From Anaeramoeba ignava (taxonomy: Eukaryota > Metamonada > Anaeramoebidae), in contig JAPDFW010000053.1 in assembly GCA_028826165.1 (NCBI GenBank), positions 334,501 through 398,500 of the forward strand: a DNA stretch of 64,000 bases. The letters are read 5' to 3'. A program made the position numbers and the translations under genes. How positions within the stretch are numbered: the stretch's first letter is position 1; every line of letters begins with the position of its first letter. The notes beneath the pieces were generated by a model. That model searched no databases. It was given only the letters and a program-made list of their open reading frames with translations, and was not told the origin of the DNA. Shown one piece after another: positions 20,832 to 30,295 of this stretch.

Positions 20832-22961
20832 CTAATTTAAAAGAAAAATAAAAAGAAAAAGAAAATAATAATAAAAATAATTGCAAAAAAATATTTTTTG
20901 ACTTGAAGATGGTTGAGGATTTGGAGTTGGAATTGAAAATTGAAGAAAGGGAACAGGATATTGTTCATAAGGGGAACTATAAGCATATCCTGTTTTACGA
21001 TCAACAACAGAAATATAAATATCAGTGAAATTTCCTAAAGATGTATTTGATATCATTTTGTTTGAATTTGCTTCAATTTGGATTGTTCTTGTTTCTTCAT
21101 ATTCCCCATGATTTATATCACTTAATAAAAAAACATAAGTTTGGGTTGAATCAATAAATGAAGTTGAAAATGATTCAATTCCTTCAATTTGGTTGCAATC
21201 AACCAAAGTCATATTTCTGACAAAAACCCTACAAACATCGGCTGAATCAGTGGAAAAGTGTTTTTTCCCCAAATTTGAATTGGAAAGATAACTTGATCCA
21301 TTTGAAAAATACAGGAATTGATCATGAGTATCAATTGCCATTGTTGAAACTGAAAAAGATGTTAAATTAGTAAAGCCAACAATATTAAAAGTGGATATTT
21401 GGATTTTTGCAAGATAGAAACGGGAATATGTCCCTAACAAAACATAAACATACTCACTTGATGAATCCATAACCAAATTATTGATTACGTTTTCTCCAAA
21501 TCTGATTTGATCCACAATCTCCAAATTGGGAACACTCATTTTGTAAAGTGTGTTATTGTTCTGCATTGTATCTTCATATGCAATATAAAGGAAATTACCT
21601 CGAGAATCAAAAACAACCGATTGAGTGTAGTTGTCTTCTGATCCAAAAATTTCTTTAACTTCAACAACTGTAAAATTATCAATTTGGATTTTGATGATTT
21701 TTAACCCTCCATATTCCAAAAAATAGAGGAATCCATGCTGATTATCGATTTCTCCAAAGTAAATATTATCATTATCATCTCCAGATACAAGAAAATCCAA
21801 AAGTTCAAATAGCACAAGATCCACTTTGGCAACTAGTCCGTAATGCTCAAACCCAACATATCCGACTTGGTTGATTTCATCCACAACAATAACTTTCGGA
21901 TTCCGAAAATCTTGCACATAAGTTTGGTTGATCTGAGAAAATGTTGCCAAATCAAATTGAATAACTTGAGAATTGCTGAGAGAAATAAAAGAGTAATTTT
22001 GGTGAAGCAGGCTATCATTATTTGCGATAAGAAAACTTAGCGAATATGCATCTGTTTGAAATTCAAATGAATCAATTCTGGAGAAATTCTTCAAGTCAAT
22101 CCGAACAAGAAATCCAGGATATGAATCAGCTAAAAAATATGCGAGTTGATTTCTTTCATCAATGCCAGCAGAAATGGCATTTTGTTCCAATGAAGCGCAA
22201 GTGATGGCATCTATTCGACTAAAATCAGTTAGATTGATCTTGATAACTTTCATTGGAGAAGTGCCTGTTCCAACAAACATTAAATTTGAGCCAAAATCAA
22301 TTACTCCACAATTAGGACTTGTTTCTGTTGTTGAATTTAAAGAAAGAGAAGAAACTTGAACAAAATCCAACAAGTCAATTTTATGAATTTTTGGATTTGA
22401 TCCTGGATCTGTGAAAATATAAAGAAACCCATTTGGAACATCGATTGCAGATCCTAAACGGTAATTGTCGGAAATATTTAAAGTTGATTCTTGGACAAAA
22501 TTTTCCAAATCAATTTTTACAATTGCTGGAGAATTTCCAGTAAATGAAATAAAATATCCCTTTTGGTTTTTATAATCAAATTGCGCAGATTGCAAATTAG
22601 ATACTCCATTTAAATGAAGAACATTCACTACTTGGAATTTCTCCAAATTCACTTTCACAATTTGAGCTTCATTTTCAAATGTTCCAAAATATGAAAATTG
22701 ATTTTCATTATCAATTATTCCACAACGAATATTAAAAACTGTTAAATTAATTGAATCAATAAAATCAAGTGGATTTGTGTTGAATTTGTAAAGAAATGAT
22801 TCAATCCTTGTTTTTGTATCAGCAAAATAAACAAAATTGTTTTGAGAATCAATTAAAGAAACATCAGTTGATTGCATTTCTATTGGAAAATTAAAATATT
22901 GGTTAACTATAAGTATAGATTGAATAAATAGAAAAAGGGAAAAAAAGAAGAAAATTTTCAT
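20832..22961 (-). CDS. Secreted beta-propeller protein, probably GPI-anchored
   Basis: Intronless, 709 residues. The signal peptide is MKIFFFFSLFLFIQSILIV. The body is built of about 12 copies of a 45-55 residue blade whose core reads like IVKIDLENFVQESTLNI, VIKINLTDFSRIDAITC and LVRIDLKNFSRIDSFEF: a hydrophobic strand, then D/N-L-x-x-F, then another strand, followed by a YF-x-x-F/Y segment. These resemble the YVTN/NHL class of six- or seven-bladed propellers in protist surface proteins. The C-terminus has a Ser/Pro linker (NPQPSSSQ) and then a hydrophobic tail with no cytoplasmic part, typical of a GPI signal. A tail transmembrane helix is the alternative. The ligand is unknown. The gene is divergent from the EPG5-like gene across a 70-base gap. 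Confidence 0.8.
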   Translation of the reverse strand: MKIFFFFSLFLFIQSILIVNQYFNFPIEMQSTDVSLIDSQNNFVYFADTKTRIESFLYKFNTNPLDFIDSINLTVFNIRCGIIDNENQFSYFGTFENEAQIVKVNLEKFQVVNVLHLNGVSNLQSAQFDYKNQKGYFISFTGNSPAIVKIDLENFVQESTLNISDNYRLGSAIDVPNGFLYIFTDPGSNPKIHKIDLLDFVQVSSLSLNSTTETSPNCGVIDFGSNLMFVGTGTSPMKVIKINLTDFSRIDAITCASLEQNAISAGIDERNQLAYFLADSYPGFLVRIDLKNFSRIDSFEFQTDAYSLSFLIANNDSLLHQNYSFISLSNSQVIQFDLATFSQINQTYVQDFRNPKVIVVDEINQVGYVGFEHYGLVAKVDLVLFELLDFLVSGDDNDNIYFGEIDNQHGFLYFLEYGGLKIIKIQIDNFTVVEVKEIFGSEDNYTQSVVFDSRGNFLYIAYEDTMQNNNTLYKMSVPNLEIVDQIRFGENVINNLVMDSSSEYVYVLLGTYSRFYLAKIQISTFNIVGFTNLTSFSVSTMAIDTHDQFLYFSNGSSYLSNSNLGKKHFSTDSADVCRVFVRNMTLVDCNQIEGIESFSTSFIDSTQTYVFLLSDINHGEYEETRTIQIEANSNKMISNTSLGNFTDIYISVVDRKTGYAYSSPYEQYPVPFLQFSIPTPNPQPSSSQKIFFCNYFYYYFLFLFIFLLN

Positions 22962-22975
22962 TTTTAATTAATTTA

Positions 22976-23029
22976 GAAAAAAATGAAAAAAACAATTCTT
23001 TATTCTTTCATTTTTTTCCTTTTTTTTTC
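22976..23029. promoter_or_regulatory. Bidirectional TCATTTTTTT tracts in a 70-base gap
   Basis: The whole spacer between two divergent start codons (22961 minus, 23032 plus) is 70 bases. It contains TTTTTTCATTTTTTTC on the minus strand (22976-22992) and CTTTCATTTTTTTCC on the plus strand (23004-23020). A functional promoter for each gene must fit in this interval. Confidence 0.5.
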
Positions 23030-23031
23030 AA

Positions 23032-26000
23032 ATGGATTTTTTTGTGTTTGATCAACAAAATAATCCAGTAACAAAATTCTTACCAGATTTTCAAAGCTTT
23101 CTTTCGCCAACTAAAGATGAATTCCACAATCTCCTTTATAATTTCTATGTTGCAAGTATAGCAAAACTTAAAGTTGATAAAAAAATCGCGAAAATCAAAA
23201 CCAAATCAGAACATCGAGAAGACAAACTTTGGAGGATGGAAAATCGCACACAAACACAATCGAAATTTTGTCATGGAAATAATTTAACAGCCTCAGTAAC
23301 ATATAAAGTTGCTATATATGATACTGATATGGCAAAAAAGTTGATAAAAACATATACGAAGTCGGTTAATAGATGTCATAATAAGTTATCTGAAGCAACT
23401 ACAAGAATGGAGAGCACAGAAACAAAGGTGGGACTTTATCTGCAGAGAGTTTTCCAGAGCATCCCGTTCTCAAACCTTCACAAAGATGATAACGCCAATC
23501 TTCATTTGATCCAAAAATTGAGATCTCTTTTGAATCATTTATTCTTTTTTGAAAGATTATCAATTGAAAAAGGTGATGTTTATTACGATAGATTCAACAG
23601 CTCTTTGCATGTTTGGATCAACAACGTTTCTCTTCGTTTGTATGAGATTGGATCTAGCAGCCAAATGTTGTTTGTTTTTTTCCATTTACTCACAACTCCG
23701 CATTCTGGAAAATGGTCGATGAATCTTATTTATATTAACGAGAACTTCGACTATGACAAGATGAATTACCTCAAAACCCTATTGAAGTTTGTTTTGCATC
23801 CCCTCATCAAATCGACAAAGCTTTCCGAAAAGCCTTTTTATCTTCTGGAACCCGATTTTGTTCTTCATCTTATCAATCTGCCTTTCTCCAATTTTTTCGG
23901 GTATTTATTTGCGATTCCAGGAGAGTTGGGTTTCTCTGTTGCAAGCGGAATTGTCCAGGACTTTGTGTGGATCTTGATGGATGCTGTTGTTCGGTTTGAA
24001 AAGTATTTGGACTTCAGAAAATCAATTGCGGACCTTCTTCTTCATTTCGTCTGGCTTTTTGACGAATTTTCTCACAAAATAAACACTCCAGATGCACAAC
24101 GAGACTTCCCCAAAATCATCGATGAGCTTGTTGTGAAACCAATTTTGCAGATCTCTGCCTGCCAAGACAAGTCCGTTTTGTTCCATTTTACGGATCTTCC
24201 ATTTTATTCTTTGTCAGTTTTTGCCGGATTTCGGATCATGAATTTCTTTGTCACAAGTTCCGACCAGAACCCTCCAACAACATCCCAGCAATGGTACCAG
24301 CTTCTGACTAATGATCCCAATCTTTTTGAGCGCTTCGGCTCGCTTCTGCAGTCTTCCAAAGGGAGCCACAGTATGTTTATCATTCTCGCAAATTTGGCGG
24401 TTTTTTTAAATTTGCCGGATTTTGCAATGTGTGTTATTGACTTGATATTCAGAGTCAGTTGCATTGTTGATATTTCAAAAGAGAAGATGTTTCCTCACGG
24501 CAGAAAATCACTTACAACAATCATGATCAAATATCCATTTTTGATCTCAAATGTTCTTACTCTCACATCCCAATATATAAATGTTCTCGGTTCGCGAAGC
24601 ATGGAGTTATTTGCTGAATTTCCTTTCACAAAATGGCAGATCAATCCCACAGATATCGGCACTATCCAAGCTTATCTCGATATGGGAAAAGATTCTATCC
24701 AATTCGTTTTTGGATGTTGGCTTGTGGATCATATTATTTGGGGAATCTCACCCGAAATCGAGAATATAGGTGTACTTAATGATACGGGTACACAGCTTCA
24801 AATCATCCCACGAGTTCTTGGAGTATTTTTCCGAAACATAAAGGATAAACGTATTTGTAATTGGTGTTGGCGTGCCTTTTATCGCTTCAATGTTTATACC
24901 AAACTGGGTGACCCAAGTGGAATTTTATTTAAATATCCAACTGATCCTCTTCTTGATTTAACCCCGCATTTCCCCAAAGACAAGAAGCAAACCCTTGAGC
25001 CCATTGTTGCTTTTGTCGGTCTTATGTTCTTCGATATTGATAATGCTTCCACTTGGGATAATTTTGCAAACACTCTTATTCGGGCAAAAGAGTTCTATTC
25101 CGTAATTAAAGTTCTTCATACTCGAGTTCCTCAAGTTTTGAAGAATAACAATGATCCTTCTTTTAAAAAAGAAATTTCTTCTCTTATTGATATTATCAGG
25201 CCTTTGTTAAAAATTGATAAATTTAATACTCATATTGAAGAGAAGAAGGTTAATTTCAAGAGAAGTAATGCATTAGCATCTATGATTGAATCTTTGATAA
25301 TTAATCGGATGCATTACCGTATGAATGATTTACCTAAGGATCAAAATTTCACTATCAATACAATTCCAAATCAAGATTTCGATATAAATTCTGTTGCAAA
25401 TCAAGAAAATCAAAACCAAGAAAATATTGAAAATCAAGAAAATATTGAAAATCAAGAAAATATTGAAAATCAAGAAAATCAAGAAAATCAAGAAAATCAA
25501 GAAAATAATGAAAATCAAAATATTGAAAATAATGAAAATATTGAAAATCAAAATATTGAAAATCTTCAAATTCAAAATATTGAAAATATTCAAAATTATC
25601 AAGATCAAACCCAATCCTTAAATACAAGCCAAATTCAATTCCAATTTAAAAGCCAAAACCCAACCCAAAATCAAGAAGAAAATAACAATTTAAATAACAA
25701 TTTAAATAACAATCCAAAAAATAACAACCCAGTTTCTCTTGAAAAAATGATCCAATTTTGGTTATGCTTCTTTGAATCAATACCCAAATGGAACAAAGAC
25801 AAGAAAATTATCAAATACTTGGATACAATCTTCCGCTCGGCATTCCTGTGCCAAGAACGACCAATAATTACAAAATTTATTGCCAAACAATATGGAAAAA
25901 TTGCAACAGGAAAGAAGAAAACAGGACTTTTTTCGAAAAAAGAGAAACAAGTAACATTGATCGATGTTGGTAGTACATTTATGCACAGAGGACGCACGAA

Positions 26001-29000
26001 AATCATGAATAAATCACCTTGGTATTATTTCGAGGTTCTGCTTGTGGAGCTTCTGTGGCAGAGCGATGCAATCGATAATCTGGGGATGAAAATTATAAAA
26101 TTTAGAGGTGTTCCAATGAAGAAAATACTCGACAAATACAAGATTTACACAAATTTTGAAATCATCAACTTATGGGTGGAATTTGCAGGATATCTCAAAG
26201 AGAATAACAGATTGCTTCCTATTGTCCTACAAATTATTTGCTCAATTTATTTCTTGTGTCTTTTTAAGGGAGAAATAACGTTGGACATGATTAATGATTC
26301 TTATTGGTTCGGAATTTATCTTTTTGAACTAACCAAAAAATCTATTGATGAGATCAAAAAGCAGATTATGGAGGTTATTGAGTACGAACTTGAGGAAGCA
26401 ACAGGATCAATCAAAAATCCCAAAAAACATAAGCATAAAGAAGGTGTTATTCGCGATTACAACGCGGAAATAACAAAGATGTACCAATCAATGAAAACTT
26501 GGTTCACACACACAAGTATTGAGCGTTTGATTCCTGAGCCGATCACGTATAACCACAACGAATTTCTAAGTTTGATTCACTCCAATCTTTTGAATCCGAA
26601 TAAAAACAAATGGGATCTTAAAACACCAACTGATGAAAATATCCAGAAATTGCACAATTCCTTATGGTTTCATCTTATCAATTTGCAGAATATTTTCAAC
26701 GATATTTACACGAATATTCAGTTTATCGAGGATCTCCCAAGCTATGTGCATTTCTTGGTTAAAAAGGTACTCAAACCAAGGATGAACTACCCGCCACTGA
26801 TGCTCAAGATGGTTCTTTACCAAAATCTTGTTTTACAAAACCGATCGCAAATGAACCAATTCAATCTAACAACAATTAACGCACCATTGCTTAACTTGTA
26901 TCCCTTATTCGTTCTTGACGGGAAAATTTACCCGCAAATTGAGGAAGATCTGCAAAAACGCCAACCAATTATTATGGATTCAGCGCGTAAATTCGCGTCT
27001 TTCAAAACACATCACGAATCACTAAATAGGGATTATTTGGAATTAAGTACAAGTTTGTATGAAAATGTTCCAACAACCGAAACAGTGTACCGAACTTGCA
27101 CTTACACAACAACTTACACCGATTCAAACGGAAACACACAGACTCAATACCACAGTCATCAAGTCGCGTTTACTTTCTACATCACAAGAGTGGAGAAAAA
27201 TACAAGCATTGAATCGAAAATGATCTATAATCGCAAAGAAGCAGAAACTTATTTGGTTCCTGCCAAAAACCCAAACAACACTCTTGGATTCAACAACATT
27301 TCAACTTATATGATCTATTTGGATTTTGCGGATCAGTCCGTTGATATTGCCAAAAAACAACAATTCCAACTACAGGATTATCCGATCGATGATCTCTGGA
27401 AAAAATCGATCAATTGGTTCTACAAAATGCTTAATTTCGACTCTTCTTCTTCGGAGCTTAAAGAATACCCATTGGCTCAATTGCTCATCAAAGAGTTCAC
27501 ATACATCATTGGCATGCAATTCATCCGAAACAACCACGAGCAGTTAGACGCGGTTGCCCAGATTATTATAGATCATCCTGCTCACATCCCACGAATTGCG
27601 CCGCTTTTTAATCCTCAGTTAATCCCCAAACGCACGCTTGATTATTACTCCAGAATCATGCAAACCTATGTGCGACATGAAGAGTCACTTTGCTCGCCTG
27701 TTTTGTTATCTTTCCAATTCAACGAGTGGCTTGAATCAAAACCAAATCAAGATGAGATAAAGCGGGCAATCGCAATTTTCTTGCAATATTCACGCAAAGA
27801 AATATTCAGAATATATCCCGTTCTTGCAACATTCAACACTCAATCTTTGTTGATCATGTGTATCTTTGAATATCCAAAAAATTTGATTCCTGTTATTGAG
27901 CAAGTAATGGCAACTACACTGGAAAAGCAGGCAATTCCCGCTTTGTGGGACATTTTTGCGCAGCTTCCGTTTGCCAAATTACAGCTGCAAGACGTCCAAA
28001 AAATTGTCTCAATGATTTCTCAACCACTTATTACAACTCTTACCCAGATGATCACTAACCAAACCCTTTATGATTACTTCGAATCGGATTTGCTGACTTC
28101 CTTGATGCGCTTTTTTGAAGCCTTTATTGTTTCCATTTGCCAGAACCCTCAAATTGTGCCAATCAGCAGGGAATTCAGTCCTTCACTTTCATCGCAAATA
28201 CTCTACAATCTATATATTCCTTTTATCGGTTCTGTTATTCTGAATTCGCAGCAATTTCCCGCATTCCGTGAGAATTCTTCCTTTGTGGATCAAGCCTTCA
28301 TGTCTTTTTGCAGATCCCTCTCAACACTCCAAACAGTGTATCAATGGAGCTTGATTGAATTTATGAACTTTTTTTATACTACTCTTTCCAAAATGAACAT
28401 TCCTTACGTAATTTCCAAGTATTTCCAACATTTTTCCTCAATATCCAACTGGGAACAAACAATACCCACCATGGAATTCATCAACCAACTGCTCATGTTG
28501 AGCGTAACTGCTCACCAGGATTTGATCCGCATTGTCGTATCGCGACTTCCATGGAAGCAAACCGAACAATCTCTTGTTGATCCGCAAAATCCACAGTCTT
28601 TTTTCTTCTACGAGACTCTTTTCCAAATCATTCTCAATTTGATCCAGCGTTATCAGCGCTTCTCCGATGCAAACTACGCCCGGATTTTCCTCAATTTTCT
28701 TGATATTGTCTCCAAATCACTTTCCTGGGAAAATCTCAACGCAAATGCTTATCAATCACTTCTTGAATCATCCACTGCTGATCCGAATTTCATGCAATAC
28801 AACCGTCGCGAGAAACTTGATTTTTCAAATGAATTCACTTCCCAGAAATTCCCTCCAAATATCACCAATCTCGAGCAACGCGGATTCACTTTAATCAACG
28901 CTATCCGCAAAATCGGTTTTTTTGACAACGATATCAACTACGATCACATCATACCATTCATTCAATTCGTCACAAATCTTCTTCTCGCTTCAGCCCAAAT

Positions 29001-30129
29001 CATCCGTACTGAACCAATCGAAGAACAAGAAGGCTTTTGGAAAAGACTTTTCAAAAGGAAAAAGAAAATTGATCTTGGTCCCGAATTCGCAAAAGTCCCC
29101 CTATTTGCGATCCCCTTTTCTGAGAAAAATTTCACTCTCGTCTTCATGGATCTCATCCGCGTTGCCCTCATCGATGTGACGCAAGACAAGCATAATCTGA
29201 TGTTCGTGTTCGACGCCTTCTCTCTCCAAAATGCCCAAGTCTCTCTTCTTCTTCTCAAGGGCTGCTCAGACTATTTGGAAAATAATCCGCGCGTTTCCCA
29301 CAAAATTATTTTTTCTTCATGCGAAAAAATTCGCAATTTAGATGACTTTGTCGTTGTTTCTGAGAAGGCCCACGATTGCTTCTTCCCCATAAAAGACAAC
29401 TATTCAATGTTTCTTGATCACTTTGGTTTGATTGATGTTGATGAGAATGCGCTTGTCAAATCATCTATCGAAAATTCTTCATTTCTCTCCTTTTTCACTT
29501 TTGTCACAAAAAGACTCAAAGATAACAACAACTCAATTGGAATCCCAGACACTTTTTCGTTGCTGGACAAAATTCTCTCCTTGTTAGTAAACGCAAACCT
29601 GCAATTCCGTTATGAATTCAAGTTCTTCTATTTATTCGATCTTTTTATTCGAGGAATTGATTCACTTTTCCATCAAGATAATACAGATTTCAACCAAAAA
29701 TTCGCTGATAAACTCAAACTTCTCCAGGAAAAACTCCAGAATTTAACCAAGAAAAAGGGATGCAAAAAAATTATCGAAGGAATGGACAAAAAAGATGAAG
29801 TTAGTTCTCAATGTTTGATTTCTTTCCAACTTCTCAAAATTGCTTTTGAACTTGTTTTTCCAAATTGTTTAAAAAATAAGAAAACAAAAGAATCTTACCA
29901 AAAGGATTTTAACAATATTCTAAATGCAAAAAAGAATTCTGTTTTCAGACCCCAAATCGAGAAGATTGAATCTATTTTTTCTTTCAAATCTCAAGATATT
30001 ACTCCTCCTCAAATTATCAATTTACTTATAAGAGAACTATTTGTTAATTTTATTTCGAACGGAAATGATTATTTTATTGCTTTTCTTGATGAATCTCGAA
30101 AAAATGGAGAATGGATTATTTTGAAATGA
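23032..30129 (+). CDS. EPG5-like giant autophagy tethering factor
   Basis: A single uninterrupted frame of 2365 residues, mostly alpha-helical, with no transmembrane segment. The length and several segments match EPG5 as I remember it: near the N-terminus KDEFHNLLYNFYVASIAKLK with a following KLWRME (EPG5 has HEFYELLLNY and SRLWQF); mid-protein IQFWLCFFE then FRSAFLCQER; and later FNPQLIPKRTLDYY then LLSFQFNEWLESKPNQDE (EPG5 has FFTPNAAP and KFDLKQWLSATKPP). EPG5 is a Rab7 effector that tethers autophagosomes to late endosomes and lysosomes. An Asn/Gln/Glu-rich low-complexity insert sits at residues 784-890. Base composition is clearly less AT-rich than in the intron-rich neighbours. The start is the first ATG after the TCATTTTTTT tract. 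The alternative is another very large helical-repeat protein of the same length. No domain-level test was possible here. Confidence 0.7.
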   Translation: MDFFVFDQQNNPVTKFLPDFQSFLSPTKDEFHNLLYNFYVASIAKLKVDKKIAKIKTKSEHREDKLWRMENRTQTQSKFCHGNNLTASVTYKVAIYDTDMAKKLIKTYTKSVNRCHNKLSEATTRMESTETKVGLYLQRVFQSIPFSNLHKDDNANLHLIQKLRSLLNHLFFFERLSIEKGDVYYDRFNSSLHVWINNVSLRLYEIGSSSQMLFVFFHLLTTPHSGKWSMNLIYINENFDYDKMNYLKTLLKFVLHPLIKSTKLSEKPFYLLEPDFVLHLINLPFSNFFGYLFAIPGELGFSVASGIVQDFVWILMDAVVRFEKYLDFRKSIADLLLHFVWLFDEFSHKINTPDAQRDFPKIIDELVVKPILQISACQDKSVLFHFTDLPFYSLSVFAGFRIMNFFVTSSDQNPPTTSQQWYQLLTNDPNLFERFGSLLQSSKGSHSMFIILANLAVFLNLPDFAMCVIDLIFRVSCIVDISKEKMFPHGRKSLTTIMIKYPFLISNVLTLTSQYINVLGSRSMELFAEFPFTKWQINPTDIGTIQAYLDMGKDSIQFVFGCWLVDHIIWGISPEIENIGVLNDTGTQLQIIPRVLGVFFRNIKDKRICNWCWRAFYRFNVYTKLGDPSGILFKYPTDPLLDLTPHFPKDKKQTLEPIVAFVGLMFFDIDNASTWDNFANTLIRAKEFYSVIKVLHTRVPQVLKNNNDPSFKKEISSLIDIIRPLLKIDKFNTHIEEKKVNFKRSNALASMIESLIINRMHYRMNDLPKDQNFTINTIPNQDFDINSVANQENQNQENIENQENIENQENIENQENQENQENQENNENQNIENNENIENQNIENLQIQNIENIQNYQDQTQSLNTSQIQFQFKSQNPTQNQEENNNLNNNLNNNPKNNNPVSLEKMIQFWLCFFESIPKWNKDKKIIKYLDTIFRSAFLCQERPIITKFIAKQYGKIATGKKKTGLFSKKEKQVTLIDVGSTFMHRGRTKIMNKSPWYYFEVLLVELLWQSDAIDNLGMKIIKFRGVPMKKILDKYKIYTNFEIINLWVEFAGYLKENNRLLPIVLQIICSIYFLCLFKGEITLDMINDSYWFGIYLFELTKKSIDEIKKQIMEVIEYELEEATGSIKNPKKHKHKEGVIRDYNAEITKMYQSMKTWFTHTSIERLIPEPITYNHNEFLSLIHSNLLNPNKNKWDLKTPTDENIQKLHNSLWFHLINLQNIFNDIYTNIQFIEDLPSYVHFLVKKVLKPRMNYPPLMLKMVLYQNLVLQNRSQMNQFNLTTINAPLLNLYPLFVLDGKIYPQIEEDLQKRQPIIMDSARKFASFKTHHESLNRDYLELSTSLYENVPTTETVYRTCTYTTTYTDSNGNTQTQYHSHQVAFTFYITRVEKNTSIESKMIYNRKEAETYLVPAKNPNNTLGFNNISTYMIYLDFADQSVDIAKKQQFQLQDYPIDDLWKKSINWFYKMLNFDSSSSELKEYPLAQLLIKEFTYIIGMQFIRNNHEQLDAVAQIIIDHPAHIPRIAPLFNPQLIPKRTLDYYSRIMQTYVRHEESLCSPVLLSFQFNEWLESKPNQDEIKRAIAIFLQYSRKEIFRIYPVLATFNTQSLLIMCIFEYPKNLIPVIEQVMATTLEKQAIPALWDIFAQLPFAKLQLQDVQKIVSMISQPLITTLTQMITNQTLYDYFESDLLTSLMRFFEAFIVSICQNPQIVPISREFSPSLSSQILYNLYIPFIGSVILNSQQFPAFRENSSFVDQAFMSFCRSLSTLQTVYQWSLIEFMNFFYTTLSKMNIPYVISKYFQHFSSISNWEQTIPTMEFINQLLMLSVTAHQDLIRIVVSRLPWKQTEQSLVDPQNPQSFFFYETLFQIILNLIQRYQRFSDANYARIFLNFLDIVSKSLSWENLNANAYQSLLESSTADPNFMQYNRREKLDFSNEFTSQKFPPNITNLEQRGFTLINAIRKIGFFDNDINYDHIIPFIQFVTNLLLASAQIIRTEPIEEQEGFWKRLFKRKKKIDLGPEFAKVPLFAIPFSEKNFTLVFMDLIRVALIDVTQDKHNLMFVFDAFSLQNAQVSLLLLKGCSDYLENNPRVSHKIIFSSCEKIRNLDDFVVVSEKAHDCFFPIKDNYSMFLDHFGLIDVDENALVKSSIENSSFLSFFTFVTKRLKDNNNSIGIPDTFSLLDKILSLLVNANLQFRYEFKFFYLFDLFIRGIDSLFHQDNTDFNQKFADKLKLLQEKLQNLTKKKGCKKIIEGMDKKDEVSSQCLISFQLLKIAFELVFPNCLKNKKTKESYQKDFNNILNAKKNSVFRPQIEKIESIFSFKSQDITPPQIINLLIRELFVNFISNGNDYFIAFLDESRKNGEWIILK

Positions 30130-30260
30130 TTAAAAATTCAAAAAGGAAAAAGAAAAAAAGATTATTTTTAAAAAGAAAAAAAGATTATTTTTAAAAAGTG
30201 GAAAATTTTGATTTTTGATTTTCGCTTTTTTAATTAAAAAACAAAAACAGAAAAAAATTT

Positions 30261-30286
30261 TTTCTTTTTTCTTTTTTCATTTTTTT
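30261..30286 (+). promoter_or_regulatory. Putative initiator-like TCATTTTTTT tract
   Basis: TTTTCTTTTTTCATTTTTTT ends about 10 bases before the ATG at 30296. It supports that ATG over any upstream in-frame non-ATG codon. Confidence 0.45.
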
Positions 30287-30295
30287 AAAAAAAAA

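Noticed and set aside
20832-22961. Integrin-alpha-like propeller
   Set aside because: The blades lack the FG-GAP and calcium-loop pattern seen in the neighbouring surface protein; the D-L-x-x-F core is of the YVTN/NHL type.
24204-29258. Short frames on both strands inside the EPG5-like gene
   Set aside because: They are shadows of the 2365-codon frame, with no start context and no family similarity.
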